NCBI GenBank assembly: GCA_009760855.2
Contig: WPIO01000008.1
Location: forward strand, 8,216,001 to 8,280,000
Length of the DNA: 64,000 bases
Direction of reading: 5' to 3'
Source: Cristatella mucedo
Taxonomy: Eukaryota > Bryozoa > Phylactolaemata > Cristatellidae
Shown: piece by piece, positions 23,813 through 35,787 of the stretch
How positions within the stretch are numbered: position 1 is the first letter of the stretch
How the letters are laid out: the number at the start of each line of letters is the position of its first letter
Program-made: the position numbers and the translations under genes
Notes under the pieces: model-generated
What the model saw: only the letters and a program-made list of their open reading frames with translations
The model's database searches: none
Told to the model about the DNA's origin: nothing

Positions 23813-24318
23813 GTTCCATCGTGCAATTCATATCACACCCAGTTATCAGCGCATTCACGTCGGCTGCTGCCGTCACTATCATTAGCACTCAGGTGAAGAG
23901 CTGGCTCGGGTTAAAGAACGTACGACAAGATTTCTTTGGCGCAGTGTACGATACTTGCTCCAAGCTTCCGCAGACGAACAAGTGGGACGCTACAATTGGG
24001 CTCCTGTGCATGGCGCTGCTGGTCGGCGCTAAGCAGGTGAAGGACAGGGTTCTGGACAGGCAGCTAAAGCGGGAGCTAGCCGCCTATAAGCGAGTCTTGC
24101 TCAAGATCGCTTGGATCCTCTGCATTGGCCGAAATGCTTGTGTCGTGGTAATCGCGGCGGTCGTCGCTGCAGGCCTGCAGGCCAACGGATACAATAACAT
24201 TTTCACTTTGACGCCTAGCATCAACCAGGGCCTGCCGACGTTCAAGCTGCCAGCCACGACCTTTAACGCAACGGTTGGAAATAAAACCGTACTTAAGGCG
24301 ACGAGCGACATTTTGCAA
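23813..24318 (+). CDS. SLC26A11-like: SLC26A11-like gene 1, exon 3
   Basis: The acceptor TTTTTTATAG completes the split glycine codon. The exon encodes about 169 residues with three hydrophobic stretches: HPVISAFTSAAAVTIISTQ, IGLLCMALLVGAKQV, and IAWILCIGRNACVVVIAAVV. The last is followed by an extracellular-type loop with possible N-glycosylation sites (NAT, NKT). It ends in phase 0 at GTGAGT. Confidence 0.95.
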
Positions 24319-24772
24319 GTGAGTCAGTATAATTTTCTCGATGACTCTGTATTATCGGGATGATAGAGTAGTTGTCAAGCCATTATATGTAAGTGGTTCT
24401 GTCAGTAGCCTAGTCGATGGCATTCCATCTAGCTTATACGCCGTGCAAATGCGATGGTGCACTGCAAGGCGTTTCCAAACGCCAGGTCACACAGACAATC
24501 TCCCGAGACCCACTGCTGCATTGCCGCGCCCTGGATTCGTAGCTCGCTCTTACCAGACTTTCGCAGTTGCCTTCGGTCAGCAGCTGGCGAGTATGAGTGC
24601 CCATAGCAGCACCGCTGGTTCTCTCATTGAAACCCCCGAGCAAACCTGGCTCTTTAGCCTCACAGGCACGCGTTATCGGTCGACGGCTCAGCCGAAATCG
24701 ATTCGATGCATTCCGGAAGGCGGAGTAGAGTTTCTTAAGAACAAAAGGTCATCTGCTTTAATGGCCTCATTT

Positions 24773-24900
24773 GCAAAGCGGCAGAAGAGCCTTAACGGCT
24801 GTCACTACCGCTTGCAGTTGGCAATATAAGATCGCTCACTGCAGGATTCGAACCCACGACCTAGGTCGTGGAGAGCGAGCACCTCACCAAGACCCAGTGG
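24773..24900 (-). repeat. tRNA-derived SINE
   Basis: Minus-strand copy. The B box reads GGATTCGAACCC in reverse orientation (24843-24856), with ACCGCTTGCAG and GAGCCTTAACGGCTGTCAC from the family body. It lies in intron 3 of gene 1. Confidence 0.75.
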
Positions 24901-24924
24901 ATAAAAGCACGACAGTCACATCGA

Positions 24925-25110
24925 TGCACGAATCAGCTCGAAATCTAGATGTCATGTTCCAAAGTGTCCTCTCGTTAGACGACCGCATCAGCTACACAAT
25001 CAAGTCTGCTTACTTTCAGCTACATAACATTGAAAAAATTTGGCCTTGCTTAGATAAGGATACTACGTCTAAGTTGGTCCATGCATTTGTGACATCCCAT
25101 CTTGACTTAG
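24925..25110 (+). pseudogene. LINE family A, internal RT fragment
   Basis: The plus-strand frame reads LDVMFQSVLSLDDRIS and CLDKDTTSKLVHAFVTSHLD, matching the C-terminal part of the RT at 15210-17012. Both ends are truncated. Confidence 0.8.
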
Positions 25111-25530
25111 TGCTTTTTGTGGAATTAGACTTCGTATACAAAAACACTCATGTTTCTCTAATGCATGCACCACTTGATAACATAGGTGCATGAGTTTATT
25201 GGTGTTTTTTTGCATTAACATGCGCGACATGACGCAATAAGCTGTTATGTGCCATACTGGGTCACTCTCAAATTGCCGACAAAACAACAAGCAACTTTAA
25301 ACAGAAATACTTATATATTAGCTTCAGTCCTGCCTTTTTGGGGATTGATGTCAAGTCATATTTAAATTTGCAACAACTAAGTACGATCTCTGAATACTAC
25401 TGAGACAATACCAGCATTTGACAACCGGCCTTGAGTGTAACCTCGGTCCCAGTGGGACTGGTCTGATGCAGCTGTTTCTAGATCAGCAGCAGATACTCTC
25501 ACTGGGGATATTGCAAACCACCTTCAATAT

Positions 25531-26160
25531 AATAATAATAATGCACTTGATAAAGCGCCCTCAGAGAACTCAATCTCTTTCTAGGCGCTTTACATTTGCT
25601 GCAAAGGGAAATGCAATTGAATGGCGAGTAATATCATGCTTGATAAACAACATGAATAACTTGGTTAGGGGTGGCATGCACAGGGTCAGCATGCGAAAAT
25701 GGTTCGTGGCAGCGTGCACAATGTCAGCACGCATAAGCACATCGAGGTCGAATCACAGGGACCCACTAAATGCTGTCCTAAATAGGTATGTTTTTAAGTT
25801 CTTTATAATTGGGGTCAAGTCAGGGGATGTTCTGACGCAAGTCGGGAGGGAGTTCCGGGATTGGGAGCATACGAGCTAAATGCACAGACTCCAAAGAACT
25901 TGAGGTTTGTACGAGGGAGGTATTGGTAGACTTTTGGATTCAAAAAAGCGGGTGGTACGATGGTTTACTTGGTGGGGCAGTAGATCTAATAGGTAGGCTG
26001 GAGCCAAAGAATGAATGGAACTGAAAGTGAGTGACAAAACCCTGAAGTCGGTGCGTTGCTTGACTTTTGCGTTGCCAGTGCAGGTTTGCGAGAAGTGGTG
26101 TGATGTGGCAACTGCGACACTCACGACAGACAAGCCTAGCTGCGGAGTTTTGCACCGTTT
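25531..26160 (-). mobile_element. LINE family A, 3' part
   Basis: AAT tail at 25531-25540, CTTGATAAAGCGCCCTCAGA and the 3' UTR, then the frame ending in the RT C-terminus (minus strand, NSAARLVCRECRSCHITPLL at 26155-26090). Frame breaks are present. Confidence 0.85.
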
Positions 26161-26336
26161 CTGAAAAATTAAGAAAAAAAGGAGCGATAATCCTGAAATG
26201 ATCACCCTAAAAATGTACGATTCATGAGGTGCGTATGTACAAAGCCTCATAAATGAGCTGAAGACATTTTCACAGGCAATTCACCAAACTAAGAAACTGC
26301 TCGCGGGCACCATTTTTATTTCATACTAAATCCGGT

Positions 26337-26433
26337 TGAAGGAATGTTTAATGAAAGACCCAGCAACTGTAAAGCGCCTAGATAGAGATTGAGTTCTATG
26401 AGGGAGCTTTATCAAACGTATTATTATTATTAA
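26337..26433 (+). mobile_element. LINE family A, terminal 3' end
   Basis: GTAAAGCGCCTAGATAGAGA, TGAGTTCTATGAGG and an ATT tail on the plus strand. Confidence 0.75.
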
Positions 26434-26864
26434 TCATAAAAGTAATATATTTTTATAGAGTCAGAGAGCAGTAAAAGTGTTTGCAAACATTACCCGCATG
26501 ATGGAAAAAACCATATTCACTCTAACTACTAAAAGAAGTGCAAAGTCTTAAAAAAAAGTAAGCCTATAAAAGTCACTATACTCGGACTGAGAAGCTAATG
26601 TGAGAAACAGGCGTAATTTTAGCTTTATTTGAATGTTAAGTCAGGGGATCTCGTGATGTCAGTCGATACAGTTCCGGGTTTAAGTTGTATTTGAACTGGA
26701 TGCTCAGTATGAAAAAACATTTTAGATTGTATAGACGCATACCAGAGACTTAATAGAAATAGCAAGAAGTCATTTATTTGGCGGCCCCAGTGAACTACAT
26801 CTCTGTCCAAGCTCTTCATATTTGCTGCAAGAGAGGCTTGGGGTCTGCCAGCAGATCTCCTGTT

Positions 26865-27727
26865 CAATCTGCATGAAATCTGGGTATCGTGTTCCAAAGT
26901 GACCTTTCATTAGACGACCAAATCACCTCCGCAGTCAAGTCTGCTTACTTTCAGCCACATAGCAATGCTAAAAATCATTCGGGCTTGTTTAGACTGGAAT
27001 GCCATATCTAAGTTGGTCCATGCATTTGTGACATCCCGTCTTGATTTTGTAACTCACTGCTTGCCGGTCTACCAACCTGTGCAATCAGAGACTTACAGCT
27101 GGTGCTAAAACTCCGCAGCTAGGCTTGTCTGTCGTGGGCGTCGCAATTGCCACATCACACCACTTATCGCCGATCTGCACTGGCTACCAGTCAAGCAACG
27201 AATTGACTTCAAGGTTTTGTCGCTCACTTTTAGTTCACATCATTCTTTGGCTCCAGCCTATCTCTCAGATCTACTCCTCCACCAGGCCAAGCATCGTACC
27301 ACCCGCTTTTCAGAATCCAACAGTCTACCAATACCTCGTACAAACCTCATATCATTTGGAGACCGTGCCTTTAGTTCGTGTGCTCCCAAAGCTTGGAACT
27401 CGTACAGGCTTGCGTCACGACATCTGACTTATCCACATTTAAAAGGAAACTAAAAACGCATCTATTTATCATAGCATTTAGTGGCTCCCTGTGATTCGTC
27501 CTCTACATGCTTACGTGTGCTGACACTGTGCATGCTGCCACTTACCACACTTGCATGCTGACCCTGTGCATGTCACCTCCTCTAATCATGTTATTCTTGA
27601 TGCTTATTGAACATGATACCACTAACCCGTCAATCGTGCTTCTTTTGCAGCAAATACAAAATTTCTAGAAAGAGATTGAGTTCTCTCAGGGCGCTTTATC
27701 AAATGTATTATTATTATTATTATTATT
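26865..27727 (+). pseudogene. LINE family A, 3' third of ORF2 with tail
   Basis: Plus-strand blocks match the RT C-terminal domain (SKLVHAFVTSRLDF, GRRNCHITPLIADLHWLPVK, KHRTTRFSESNS, SFGDRAFSSCAPKAWNS) in different frames, then the 3' UTR and ATT tail at 27700-27727. It is interrupted by frameshifts. Confidence 0.85.
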
Positions 27728-27744
27728 CCTATTATTGGATTAAA

Positions 27745-29850
27745 AGTGTCAGCATGCAAAAGAAAGAAAGAGGACAATTCACATAGATAGAACAAATACC
27801 GTAAGAAACTTGTGGAATTTCAGCTTCTGTTTAAACGTCTTCAATCAGGGGAAGCCACAACCCCAGTCAGAAATGAGAACGAGCTCCATTCTTTGAGAGC
27901 ATACGAAACGAATGGGCGTTCCCCATAAGATTTGAGGTTGCTACTGACACAGCGACTCCGACTAGTAGGTAGAAGAGCAAGCTGGACGATTCAATGCATA
28001 TAGGTTGAACAGAATTGCCGCACTGTGGTTGTTACGTTCACGATGTAAAAGAACCTTGAAGTCGATACGCTGCTTGATTAGGAGCCAGCGCAGGTCGGCG
28101 AGAAGTGGTATATTGTGGCAACTGCGAGACTCATGACAGAAAACCCTGGCTGCAGAACTTTTTGTCAAGCGTAAGCGCCTGATGGCGCAAGCCGATAGAT
28201 TAACAAGCAGTGAGTTACAGAAGTCACGACGGTATGTCACAAATGCATGGACCAATTCGGATGTATTATCCATGTTTAAAGCAAGCCCAGATTTTCGCAT
28301 TGATAAGCAGCAGGAATTTCGCTGAATAAACTGACTTTTTACTTGATGTGTCCATCAAGTGAAAAGTCACTGCAGAGCAGGACACCTAGATTACGTGCAG
28401 ATGAAGCAGAAGATGTTCTTGCGGAGCCGATTTCGAGTGACGGCCTTTCCAGTTTCTGAGTCGCACTTGGTTTGCCCATGATTAGTAAGTTATTTTTTAT
28501 CGTCATTTAATTTGATTTGAGTAAGGTTGCAGCCATCCATGTGAGAATTTCGGCAATGCATGCAGCAAGTGTTTGTAGAGAGATCGACGCGCTGGAAGGC
28601 TGGGAGGAATCAAAGCGAAGGTGCAACCGAGTGTCATCTGCATAGAAGCGAAAGCCTAGATTGTGCTTGACTGTAACTTTAACAAGGGGGAGAGGATAAA
28701 CTGTGAAAAGGAGCGGACCTAGCACAGAGCCCCGAGGTACCCTTACTTCAGTTGTTCTTCGAATGACCTTTATTCGTTCACGGAAATACTCTGGAGTATT
28801 CCACTGAGATAGGACCTGAAACATTGCCATGCAGTGCCAGTGATGCCCAGGCGAGCTGAAAGGTGCTCAAGAAGAATTTTGTGATCAATTGTACCAAACG
28901 CTGGCGAAATACCAAGCAAAACACGCAGAGTGACTTTACTCAGGTCTGCATTCGTGAGAAGGCCGTTATACACCCAAAGCAATGCTGACTCTGTGGAGTA
29001 ACTAGTTCTAAAACTAGACTAGAATTTAGCTGTGAGATTTGAAATTTCAATGTTTCAGTACAAGATGTTAGCTGGGCTGTCAGCACTATTTGCAGTGTGT
29101 TTGATGGGAGCGGCAGTAGAGAGACTGGGCAGAAGTTGCTTAAGTTTTCTTCCTCAAGTATTGCTATCTTAATTATTGGCCTAACAATAGCATTTTTAAA
29201 AGGTGCAGGGACAAGACCAGGGTCTAAGGACATATTCATTATGCTAGTTATGTATGGTAACATCAGATCTATGCATTTCAGAAGTAGGATAGAGGGAATA
29301 GGGTATAGAGGACGAGTTTTTGAATTCTTTGACTGGGAGGTGAGTTTCAGGATGAGGTCACTTGCGGCCTCCTTGAATATAGACATTGAGGTAGCGCACG
29401 GAATTGAGAGACATGAGTTCTGGATTGCTGTTATTAAGGAGCAGGAGTCCAGAGGAGATGCTGTTTGATTCTGTCTACCTTACTGCCAAGAATCTAGAGA
29501 AGCAATTGGCTAGCTCACCACAAGGATAATTATGTAAGGAACTAACTTGGGATCAGTAAAGGTGAGCGTTTACGTTAGACATTAGTATTTTTGAATCCTG
29601 CAGCTGCTGTGAGTCAACATTTGTTTTATAAAAACTAGATTTGGCCTTCGCTACAATCGATTGGTTTGATCTGAAGTAGTCTTCGTATGCCGGAAACCAG
29701 GGACAGCCAGTCTCCTGATCTTCTGTACACTTCCTCAAGCTCCCGCTTAGAGGACCTAGTCCACTTAATGTCTGTAATTAACCATAGGCCGTCTGATCGG
29801 GGCACATATTTCGCTTAGTCAGAGGTGGTAACACGTTAAGGGAGAATGTT
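27745..29850 (-). pseudogene. LINE family A, decayed ORF2 copy
   Basis: Minus-strand blocks are 29386-28940 (PIPSILLLKCIDLMLPYITS), 28982-28770 (VLLGISPAFGTIDHKILLEH), 28830-28507 (RGSVLGPLLFTVYPLPLVKV and FYADDTRLHLRFD) and 28300-27962. An upstream linker at 29738-29553 matches the join region of the 14967 copy. Stops and frameshifts lie between blocks. It is oriented against the neighbouring plus-strand copy, so the two form a large inverted repeat in intron 3. Confidence 0.85.
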
Positions 29851-30334
29851 AAGAAAATATTTACAAAATTTGTCCGAAAGTCGTATATTTGCTTATTGTA
29901 CCTCTCAAGAGACAAACATGTTGGAAATGGTTCAGAAGTCCTGATGACTTCCCCACAAAAGGAAAGATGACTGTACAAACCATCCCAAACCCGGATGTAA
30001 ACAGGAAGCCACATATGTTCAAATAATAAATTTACCAATTTCTGCATCATATGCGACTTGTATCCCAACTTGCCGAACTTTGGTAGATTGGGGTAAACGT
30101 GTGAAGCTTGTTGAGGTGCATTCTTGTAACTTTACACATCTTCATTTTCAGGGTAGGTCTGTGCCTTTTAAAGTCAATAACTCGGCTAATATTTCACGTA
30201 TTGGAGTGAAATTTGAAATGGGAGTTCAGCTCTGCTTTTTCTTAAACGAATCTAGAACAATTTTGGATTTCGGCTGGATATATTTTGCTGTATATGTCCA
30301 TGATTCCGAAATATAAAGCTCCAGGACGTTTGAT

Positions 30335-30706
30335 GGTTTTTAGTTCATATGCTCCCAAAGCCTGGAACTCCCTCCCGACCTGCGTCAGAACATCCCCTGA
30401 CCTGACCACATTTAAAAGGAACCTAAAAACACACCTATTTAGGACAGCATTTAGTGGGTCCCTGTGATTCGTCCTTGATGTGCTTATGCGTGCTGACACT
30501 GTGCATGCTGCCACTAACCACATTTGCATGCTGACCCTGTGCATGTCACCCCTAACCATGTTATTCATTTCGTTTGTTTTTCAAGCATGATTTTACTTAC
30601 CATTCAATTGCATTTCACTTTACAGCAAATGTAAAGCGCCTAGATAAAGATTGAGTTCTCTGAGGGCACTTTATCAAGTGAATTATTATTATTATTATTA
30701 TTATCT
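30335..30706 (+). mobile_element. LINE family A, 3' end abutting exon 4
   Basis: SYAPKAWNSLPTCVRTSPDL and FKRNLKTHLFRTAFSGSL encode the extreme C-terminus of ORF2, nearly identical to the end of the intact copy. The 3' UTR and (ATT)n tail to 30704 follow. Only CTGCCGACAG separates the tail from exon 4 of gene 1. Confidence 0.9.
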
Positions 30707-30714
30707 GCCGACAG

Positions 30715-30899
30715 GACGTCGGCGTCGGACTACCCATAATCGCTCTTATGTGCATCCTGGAGCACGTGGCCGTCGGCAAGGCGTTCTCCAGGAAGAGCGG
30801 CTACCGGCTTATTCCATCGCAGGAGATGCTCGCTTTGGGAGTGTGCAACTTCCTCGGCGCATTCGTTGGCTCTTATCCCGTCACGGGCAGCGTGTCGAG
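30715..30899 (+). CDS. SLC26A11-like: SLC26A11-like gene 1, exon 4
   Basis: It encodes GLPIIALMCILEHVAVGKAF, IPSQEMLALGVCNFLG and SYPVTGSVSR, the central conserved block of SLC26/SulP transporters. It ends in phase 2, splitting an arginine codon (AG then G of exon 5). The acceptor CTGCCGACAG directly follows the ATT tail of a LINE, so the LINE supplies the pyrimidine-rich stretch. Confidence 0.94.
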
Positions 30900-32198
30900 G
30901 TGATCGAAGGAGCGTAGGCGGCGTCTTGGCGCGCTTCACGGCTCGAAGACGCGTAGGGTCAAGTCGATTGCCTTGCTGCAGTCGAGGCGAAATTTAGCTG
31001 CTCTCGGCTGTGTGGTCACGTGGTGCACGTGCACTGTCCTCGAGAATGCAGATGTCGGCTGCAGTGACAATTCGGCTGCGCCTGCTCGCCACCCAGAGTC
31101 ATCCAGAAACAATCCGGCGGGTTTCTCGTTGCCGAGATCTTTTCGTCCTTGCGCGTCACATGTCTCGACGACTAGTAAGGTCAAATCCATGAACTAAAGT
31201 GGTCCGATTTTGCAACAAGGCGTGGACTGACCGTAACCATAGCCGGCGCTCCCAGGTAATCAAGCAGCATTGGAAAGGGTACTCAATAGGTCACCGGATT
31301 CCAGTTCTAAACGAGGAATTCGCGAAGCCCTGTGTGGAGCAGCGAACTCAGTAGCACGAATGATTTTGCCGTTTGGCACCATTTTGATTGACTCAGAATC
31401 AATAGTAGTGCTCAGAGCGTTATTCGTTCTTTCGGAAATGAAGCGACCAAAAACGGAGGCGATTTCTTGCAAGTAGAGCCACTGCGCTTGTTGCACAATT
31501 TCTTGGCTACTTGTCCAAGACAGCATGCACTGGCAATGCTTCATTTTCCTGCTTATTTCGAGAACTATAAAGAAAGAAGAACGCCGAGCGAAGATGTGTC
31601 GAACGCCGGCAATTTTCGGCTCCCCGCTGGCCGGTGGAGTTGTCCTGATTGAAAAATGAAGACATGCCCATGCCGAATTTTCGTAATGGACTTTCAGGAT
31701 CTATTTCGTACATTTTTCGCTTGCGACCCTCTTGTTCCGACGCTCGAGGTAGCAGTATTAGCTGCGGTCACCGTTCAGTTATGCGAAAAAAATTCACGGT
31801 CCATATTAATTCGCTCCCGCTCGACTGCGAACTAGCCTGCCCTGCTCGAAACGTAGGCGACGTCTTTGCCCGAAGTTGCTGCCGAAGTTCCTGCTTGTAC
31901 TACCGAGTTTGAAGGTTCTAACAGCAGGCTCATTCCCAACTGCCCGCCGCTGCAATCCTGCATGATTATTGAAAAACCAGCGAAAAATACTCGCAGCTCA
32001 GCTTAATTATCTTGACCGGCGCGAACAATTGAAACCTGGCGCCAACCCGAGAGCTCGCCGGTAGAAGAGAAGCGTCCGCGAGGCCGATATTACTGGGAGT
32101 ATTACTCAGAGAGTTACTCTCGGCTTGTCGACGGGAATCCGATTCGCACCCTCGGCTCTCGGCACCACTATCTACTCAACTATCTACTCTTTTTGTAG
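30900..32198. other. Intron 4, no element recognised
   Basis: GC-moderate sequence with short overlapping open frames on both strands and no domains. Confidence 0.5.
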
Positions 32199-32395
32199 GA
32201 CGGCCGTGAATGCAGCCAGCGGTGCCAAGACGCCAGCCGGCGGCATAGTCACCGGCGCCGTGGTTCTGCTCGCGATCGGCGTGCTAACGCCGTACTTCAT
32301 ATTCATCCCGCAGGCGTCGCTGGCGGCCGTCATTATTTGCGCGTGCGGCGACATGATTGACTACATGATCGTCAAGTCCATCTGGCAGACCAAGA
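32199..32395 (+). CDS. SLC26A11-like: SLC26A11-like gene 1, exon 5
   Basis: The acceptor CTTTTTGTAG is followed by the rest of the arginine codon and TAVNAASGAKTPAGG, the continuation of the SYPVTGS-R motif. A long hydrophobic pair follows (VVLLAIGVLTPYFIFIPQAS and a helix with VIICACGDMID). It ends in phase 1 before GTAAGT. Confidence 0.94.
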
Positions 32396-32950
32396 GTAAG
32401 TGGGCGCCGCGTCGGAGATGTTGGAGAGGTGAGGCAGAGGTGATGCAGAGATCGGTCGTGTTGGTTCGACAAAAAAGTTCTGGCCTGGCTGCTCTTGAGC
32501 GCGAAGGCCTAAGGAACGATTTACGCCAAAACATTTAGTCGGTAGAGAAGTGGCAGGCAACTCAAGGCTCTAATTTTGCTCTTTAATGCGATGCTTTTCG
32601 GTGAGGTTGACGCTCGATGCTTGGCGGTAAGAATGTTTGTACTTTGAACCCCAGAGAATTATCCAGCAGAGCTGATGTGTACGGGGGGGGCAGACAGAGA
32701 AAAGTCAATTGAATGGGGCGAGTTCGTTTGAAAGACTCGACCAGAATACAGGCGGTCAGTATATAGACGGTCCCGAAACAATGCAACTCAACAAACGAAA
32801 TGACTGCGAGCTGGCTCCGAGATCGACTAATTGTCGGCAAGCAACTAATGACTTATGAACTTATAATCTCACTCGCTATAGCTGCACAGAGCGGCCTCGG
32901 TAAAGGATACCTCGACAAGAAGCTCAGAAGCTTATTTCATATTGTTGCAG

Positions 32951-33081
32951 AAGTCGACCTGTTTCCATTATTCATCACGTTTCTACTGTCGTTTCCGTGG
33001 GGCATCGAGTACGGAATTCTTATCGGAGCGGGCGTTAACGTGCTGACGATAATCTATCCAATGGCGAGGCCGGGCATCGAC
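32951..33081 (+). CDS. SLC26A11-like: SLC26A11-like gene 1, exon 6
   Basis: The acceptor TTGTTGCAG precedes KVDLFPLFITFLLSFPWGIE, and the last membrane helix IGAGVNVLTIIYPMARPGID links to the STAS domain. The donor after GAC is GTGAGG, phase 0. Confidence 0.92.
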
Positions 33082-33250
33082 GTGAGGCTCTTCATCCTAC
33101 CGCCGCGCGCGCTCGCTCGCTCGCGAGATCGCCTCGGCTCGCCGCCGCCGCCGCTGCCGCGTGCTGGAGCTCGAGCTGAAACTCGAATTGGCATAGATCC
33201 GGCGAGCTCGAGCTGGAACTACTTTATGGAACTTTCCCGCTCCCCTATAG

Positions 33251-33553
33251 ATCCGTCGGATGAGAGCGCTCGGCCCAACAGCGGCGACATCCGAGGAGAC
33301 AGCGACCGGCTGTGGCGCTCCCGTGGCGACGGTGATTCGAATCAACCCGGGCTTGGAGTATCCGGGCGTCGAGTACCTGTACGACAAGATCCTCAAGCAC
33401 GGGCCGCTCGAGTCGCCGCCGAACGGGCCGCAGTCGGTCGTTCTCGACTGCGTGCACTGGTCCAGCGTCGACTACACGACCGCGCATGCGCTGCGGGCGC
33501 TCGGCGAGGAGTTCGAGGCCCGAAAGATCAAGCTCGTCCTCGTCCACTTGCGT
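33251..33553 (+). CDS. SLC26A11-like: SLC26A11-like gene 1, exon 7 (STAS domain, first part)
   Basis: The core VIRINPGLEYPGVEYLYDKI and VVLDCVHWSSVDYTTAHALR is the N-terminal half of a STAS domain, the cytosolic regulatory module of SLC26 proteins. The donor CTTGCGT then GTGAGT is clear. The 5' edge is less sure: I chose the acceptor CCCCTATAG at 33250 because it keeps phase 0 with exon 6 and gives an exon divisible by three. A later AG closer to the STAS core is possible and would shorten a non-conserved linker. Confidence 0.8.
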
Positions 33554-33911
33554 GTGAGTGTGCTCGAGTGCCGCTGCCGCTTCTGCGCGTGGCCGCTTCG
33601 CGTGCGTCGCTTCTAGGGGGGGGGGGGTTGGGGCTTAGTTCGGCCCTGGCGAAGGCTGCCTGCGTAGGGCTTTTCTACTGAGAGGCCGTCGAAGAGCGAT
33701 GAGCGAGCGAGCGAGCTCGAAGGAAGCCAAGCTGGAAATCTCACGCCGCCTCCTTAGCTTTGCCTTCCTTGTACCCGCAGGGCAACATCTCGATATTACT
33801 CCGCGAGTCCCACTCGAGTGGGACCAGTTACTCTACTACTAGCAATGGCTGCATAGCTGAGCTGAAGTTGCGTTACTAGTTACCACGCCTACTTGTGGTA
33901 TGTTGTTGCAG

Positions 33912-34148
33912 GAGGACCTGAAAGAAATAGTGAGAAGCGGACACGCCGACAGCGTGGTGCTAGCAAACACAATGGGCGAAGTAAGGGAGACGCTGCTGAT
34001 CGGCCGCGGCGGCAGCGGCGGCCGCGGCGGCCGCGGCGGCGAGTTGCAAGTGGTGAAGAGCACTCTGTATGATCGGCAGGCGAGCATCTCAAGCGCCTCC
34101 TTTAGATCGGACGAGTCGAATGGATTCGAAAATGCAGTGGAGGAATAA
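33912..34148 (+). CDS. SLC26A11-like: SLC26A11-like gene 1, exon 8 (STAS end and C-terminus)
   Basis: The acceptor TTGTTGCAG precedes EDLKEIVRSGHADSVVLANT, the closing STAS helix region. A glycine/arginine-rich low-complexity run encoded by GGC/CGC repeats follows, then a serine-rich tail to TAA. The stop lies inside AATAAA (34144-34149), and better-placed poly(A) signals are at 34630 and 34644. Confidence 0.9.
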   Translation, partial: EDLKEIVRSGHADSVVLANTMGEVRETLLIGRGGSGGRGGRGGELQVVKSTLYDRQASISSASFRSDESNGFENAVEE

Positions 34149-34629
34149 AATAGCTTACCACTATACCATAATATAATACCATACGATAGCATGATATGGT
34201 GGCTTAACTGGTTTTTTTTACAAACGGCTTCTTGCATGCACTAATACACAAACAAGGGGTCAGCTCAAACTACAAACTCACGCAGAAACATAGATAGCTC
34301 AAACGGATTCACGATTCTAGTTTGAAGGGCGCTAACAGATTACCACCGGTATTGTCGAAAGATATATTTAACAAATCTATACTGTCTGAAAACATATGAA
34401 ACTCCAACCAACTTGCTTTGTAAGACGAGTCCCCGTGTCTGCTAAGATGTAGCTAGTGAGCCCGCCCTACTAACAGGCAACCCTAGAGTTCCTCCATATC
34501 TTCCAGAAGGGAAAAATGAAAAAAGTATTTAAAATTAATATTACAATAGTTTAATAATAATATTGCTAAAAACGATTGTGAAGGCACAATTGAATGCTTG
34601 ATTTCAACTATAAGATTGCATGCTGCAGC

Positions 34630-34649
34630 AATAAATGATTATCAATAAA
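34630..34649 (+). terminator. Candidate poly(A) signals of gene 1
   Basis: Two AATAAA hexamers 14 bp apart, about 480 bp after the stop codon. A third AATAAA overlaps the stop itself at 34144. Which is used cannot be told from sequence alone. Confidence 0.4.
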
Positions 34650-35696
34650 CTAGTTCCCCTGATGTATTTTGAAATAACTCTCACCATGGTTGCACTATAT
34701 GTACGCCGTGGTACGCTAAAGATCACAAAACGTGCAATGTTTGCGTGGAGATGCAAAAGGTCTTAAGTTTTGAGTGTTGCCACTACGAATGAGTATTACA
34801 CCTCGACGTGCTGATTAGGGGAACAAGCCCAGCAGTGCGCTTTCTCCCACGAATAAACGATTGTCATACTCGATGTGTCGACGGCATGATCATGAGCTAG
34901 CCCCCGCAGTGCGTTTTCTCACCACTGCAGAGATGCTTCTTTTATCAGCAGTTTCATTCAAGCGGCGACCTTAGGGTTCAAGGTCACCAACTCCGAGGTC
35001 TCCTCCATTTGAAGGCCACCGGCCATTTATCTGTCTTGTGTCATTCGGCTTCAGTCCTTGGCCAGTCCCGGCGGCTCCATCGGAGAGATTGACGTGTCAG
35101 TTGCTGTACACCGGAAGCCTGGAAAGCTCGGCCGACTTAAAAATGGCGACGTGCCCGCCCCCCATCCTTCGCCAAAGTTAAAGTGACCCAAGAATTTCCC
35201 GAGCTGCTCTGAGCGAAAGCGTCTTACGCGAGGATTTCGCTCGCATTCACTCGAGCGTGCTGCACGTGGGCACCTTGAGCGACTGATGAGCCTAGTTAGT
35301 CCCCGGTTCTCCGGGCCGATCGGTTTGCGTTGTTTACACCGTTCGAGTCGTGTGAACCCTCGCCGTTCCCAGCTGGCGTAGTAGCGAGCGCCGACGAGGC
35401 TCTAGTGGCAGCGCGGCTTGCTTAAATCTAACGACGATCGGACTTATTCGATAGTCATCGGTGCAATGCTGGAATGCCTAACCGTAGCAAATCCGGCTCA
35501 GCCAGCGTTACCTTCTGCTCCGCGTTTGCTCTTAATCTTGGCCTCTGCTTTCAACGATGACTTTTACTGATTGACAGCATCACCTCCACAGGCGAGTCTG
35601 CCAAATTTTGCTAAGCAGCATTGCAAACGTTTCTGTGCGCTTAGATGAGGTACTGGAGCCAAGTTAGTTCCTACGTCTGCCCTATCCAGACTAACG

Positions 35697-35719
35697 TCTC
35701 TCTCTCCCCTCTTTCTTTC

Positions 35720-35757
<38 letters not shown>

Positions 35758-35787
35758 CGTCCTCTCTCTCTCTCTCTCACTATCTCT
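35697..35787. repeat. Pyrimidine microsatellite (CTGT)n/(TC)n
   Basis: Seven or so CTGT units at 35721-35750, flanked by TC-rich runs. Confidence 0.9.
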
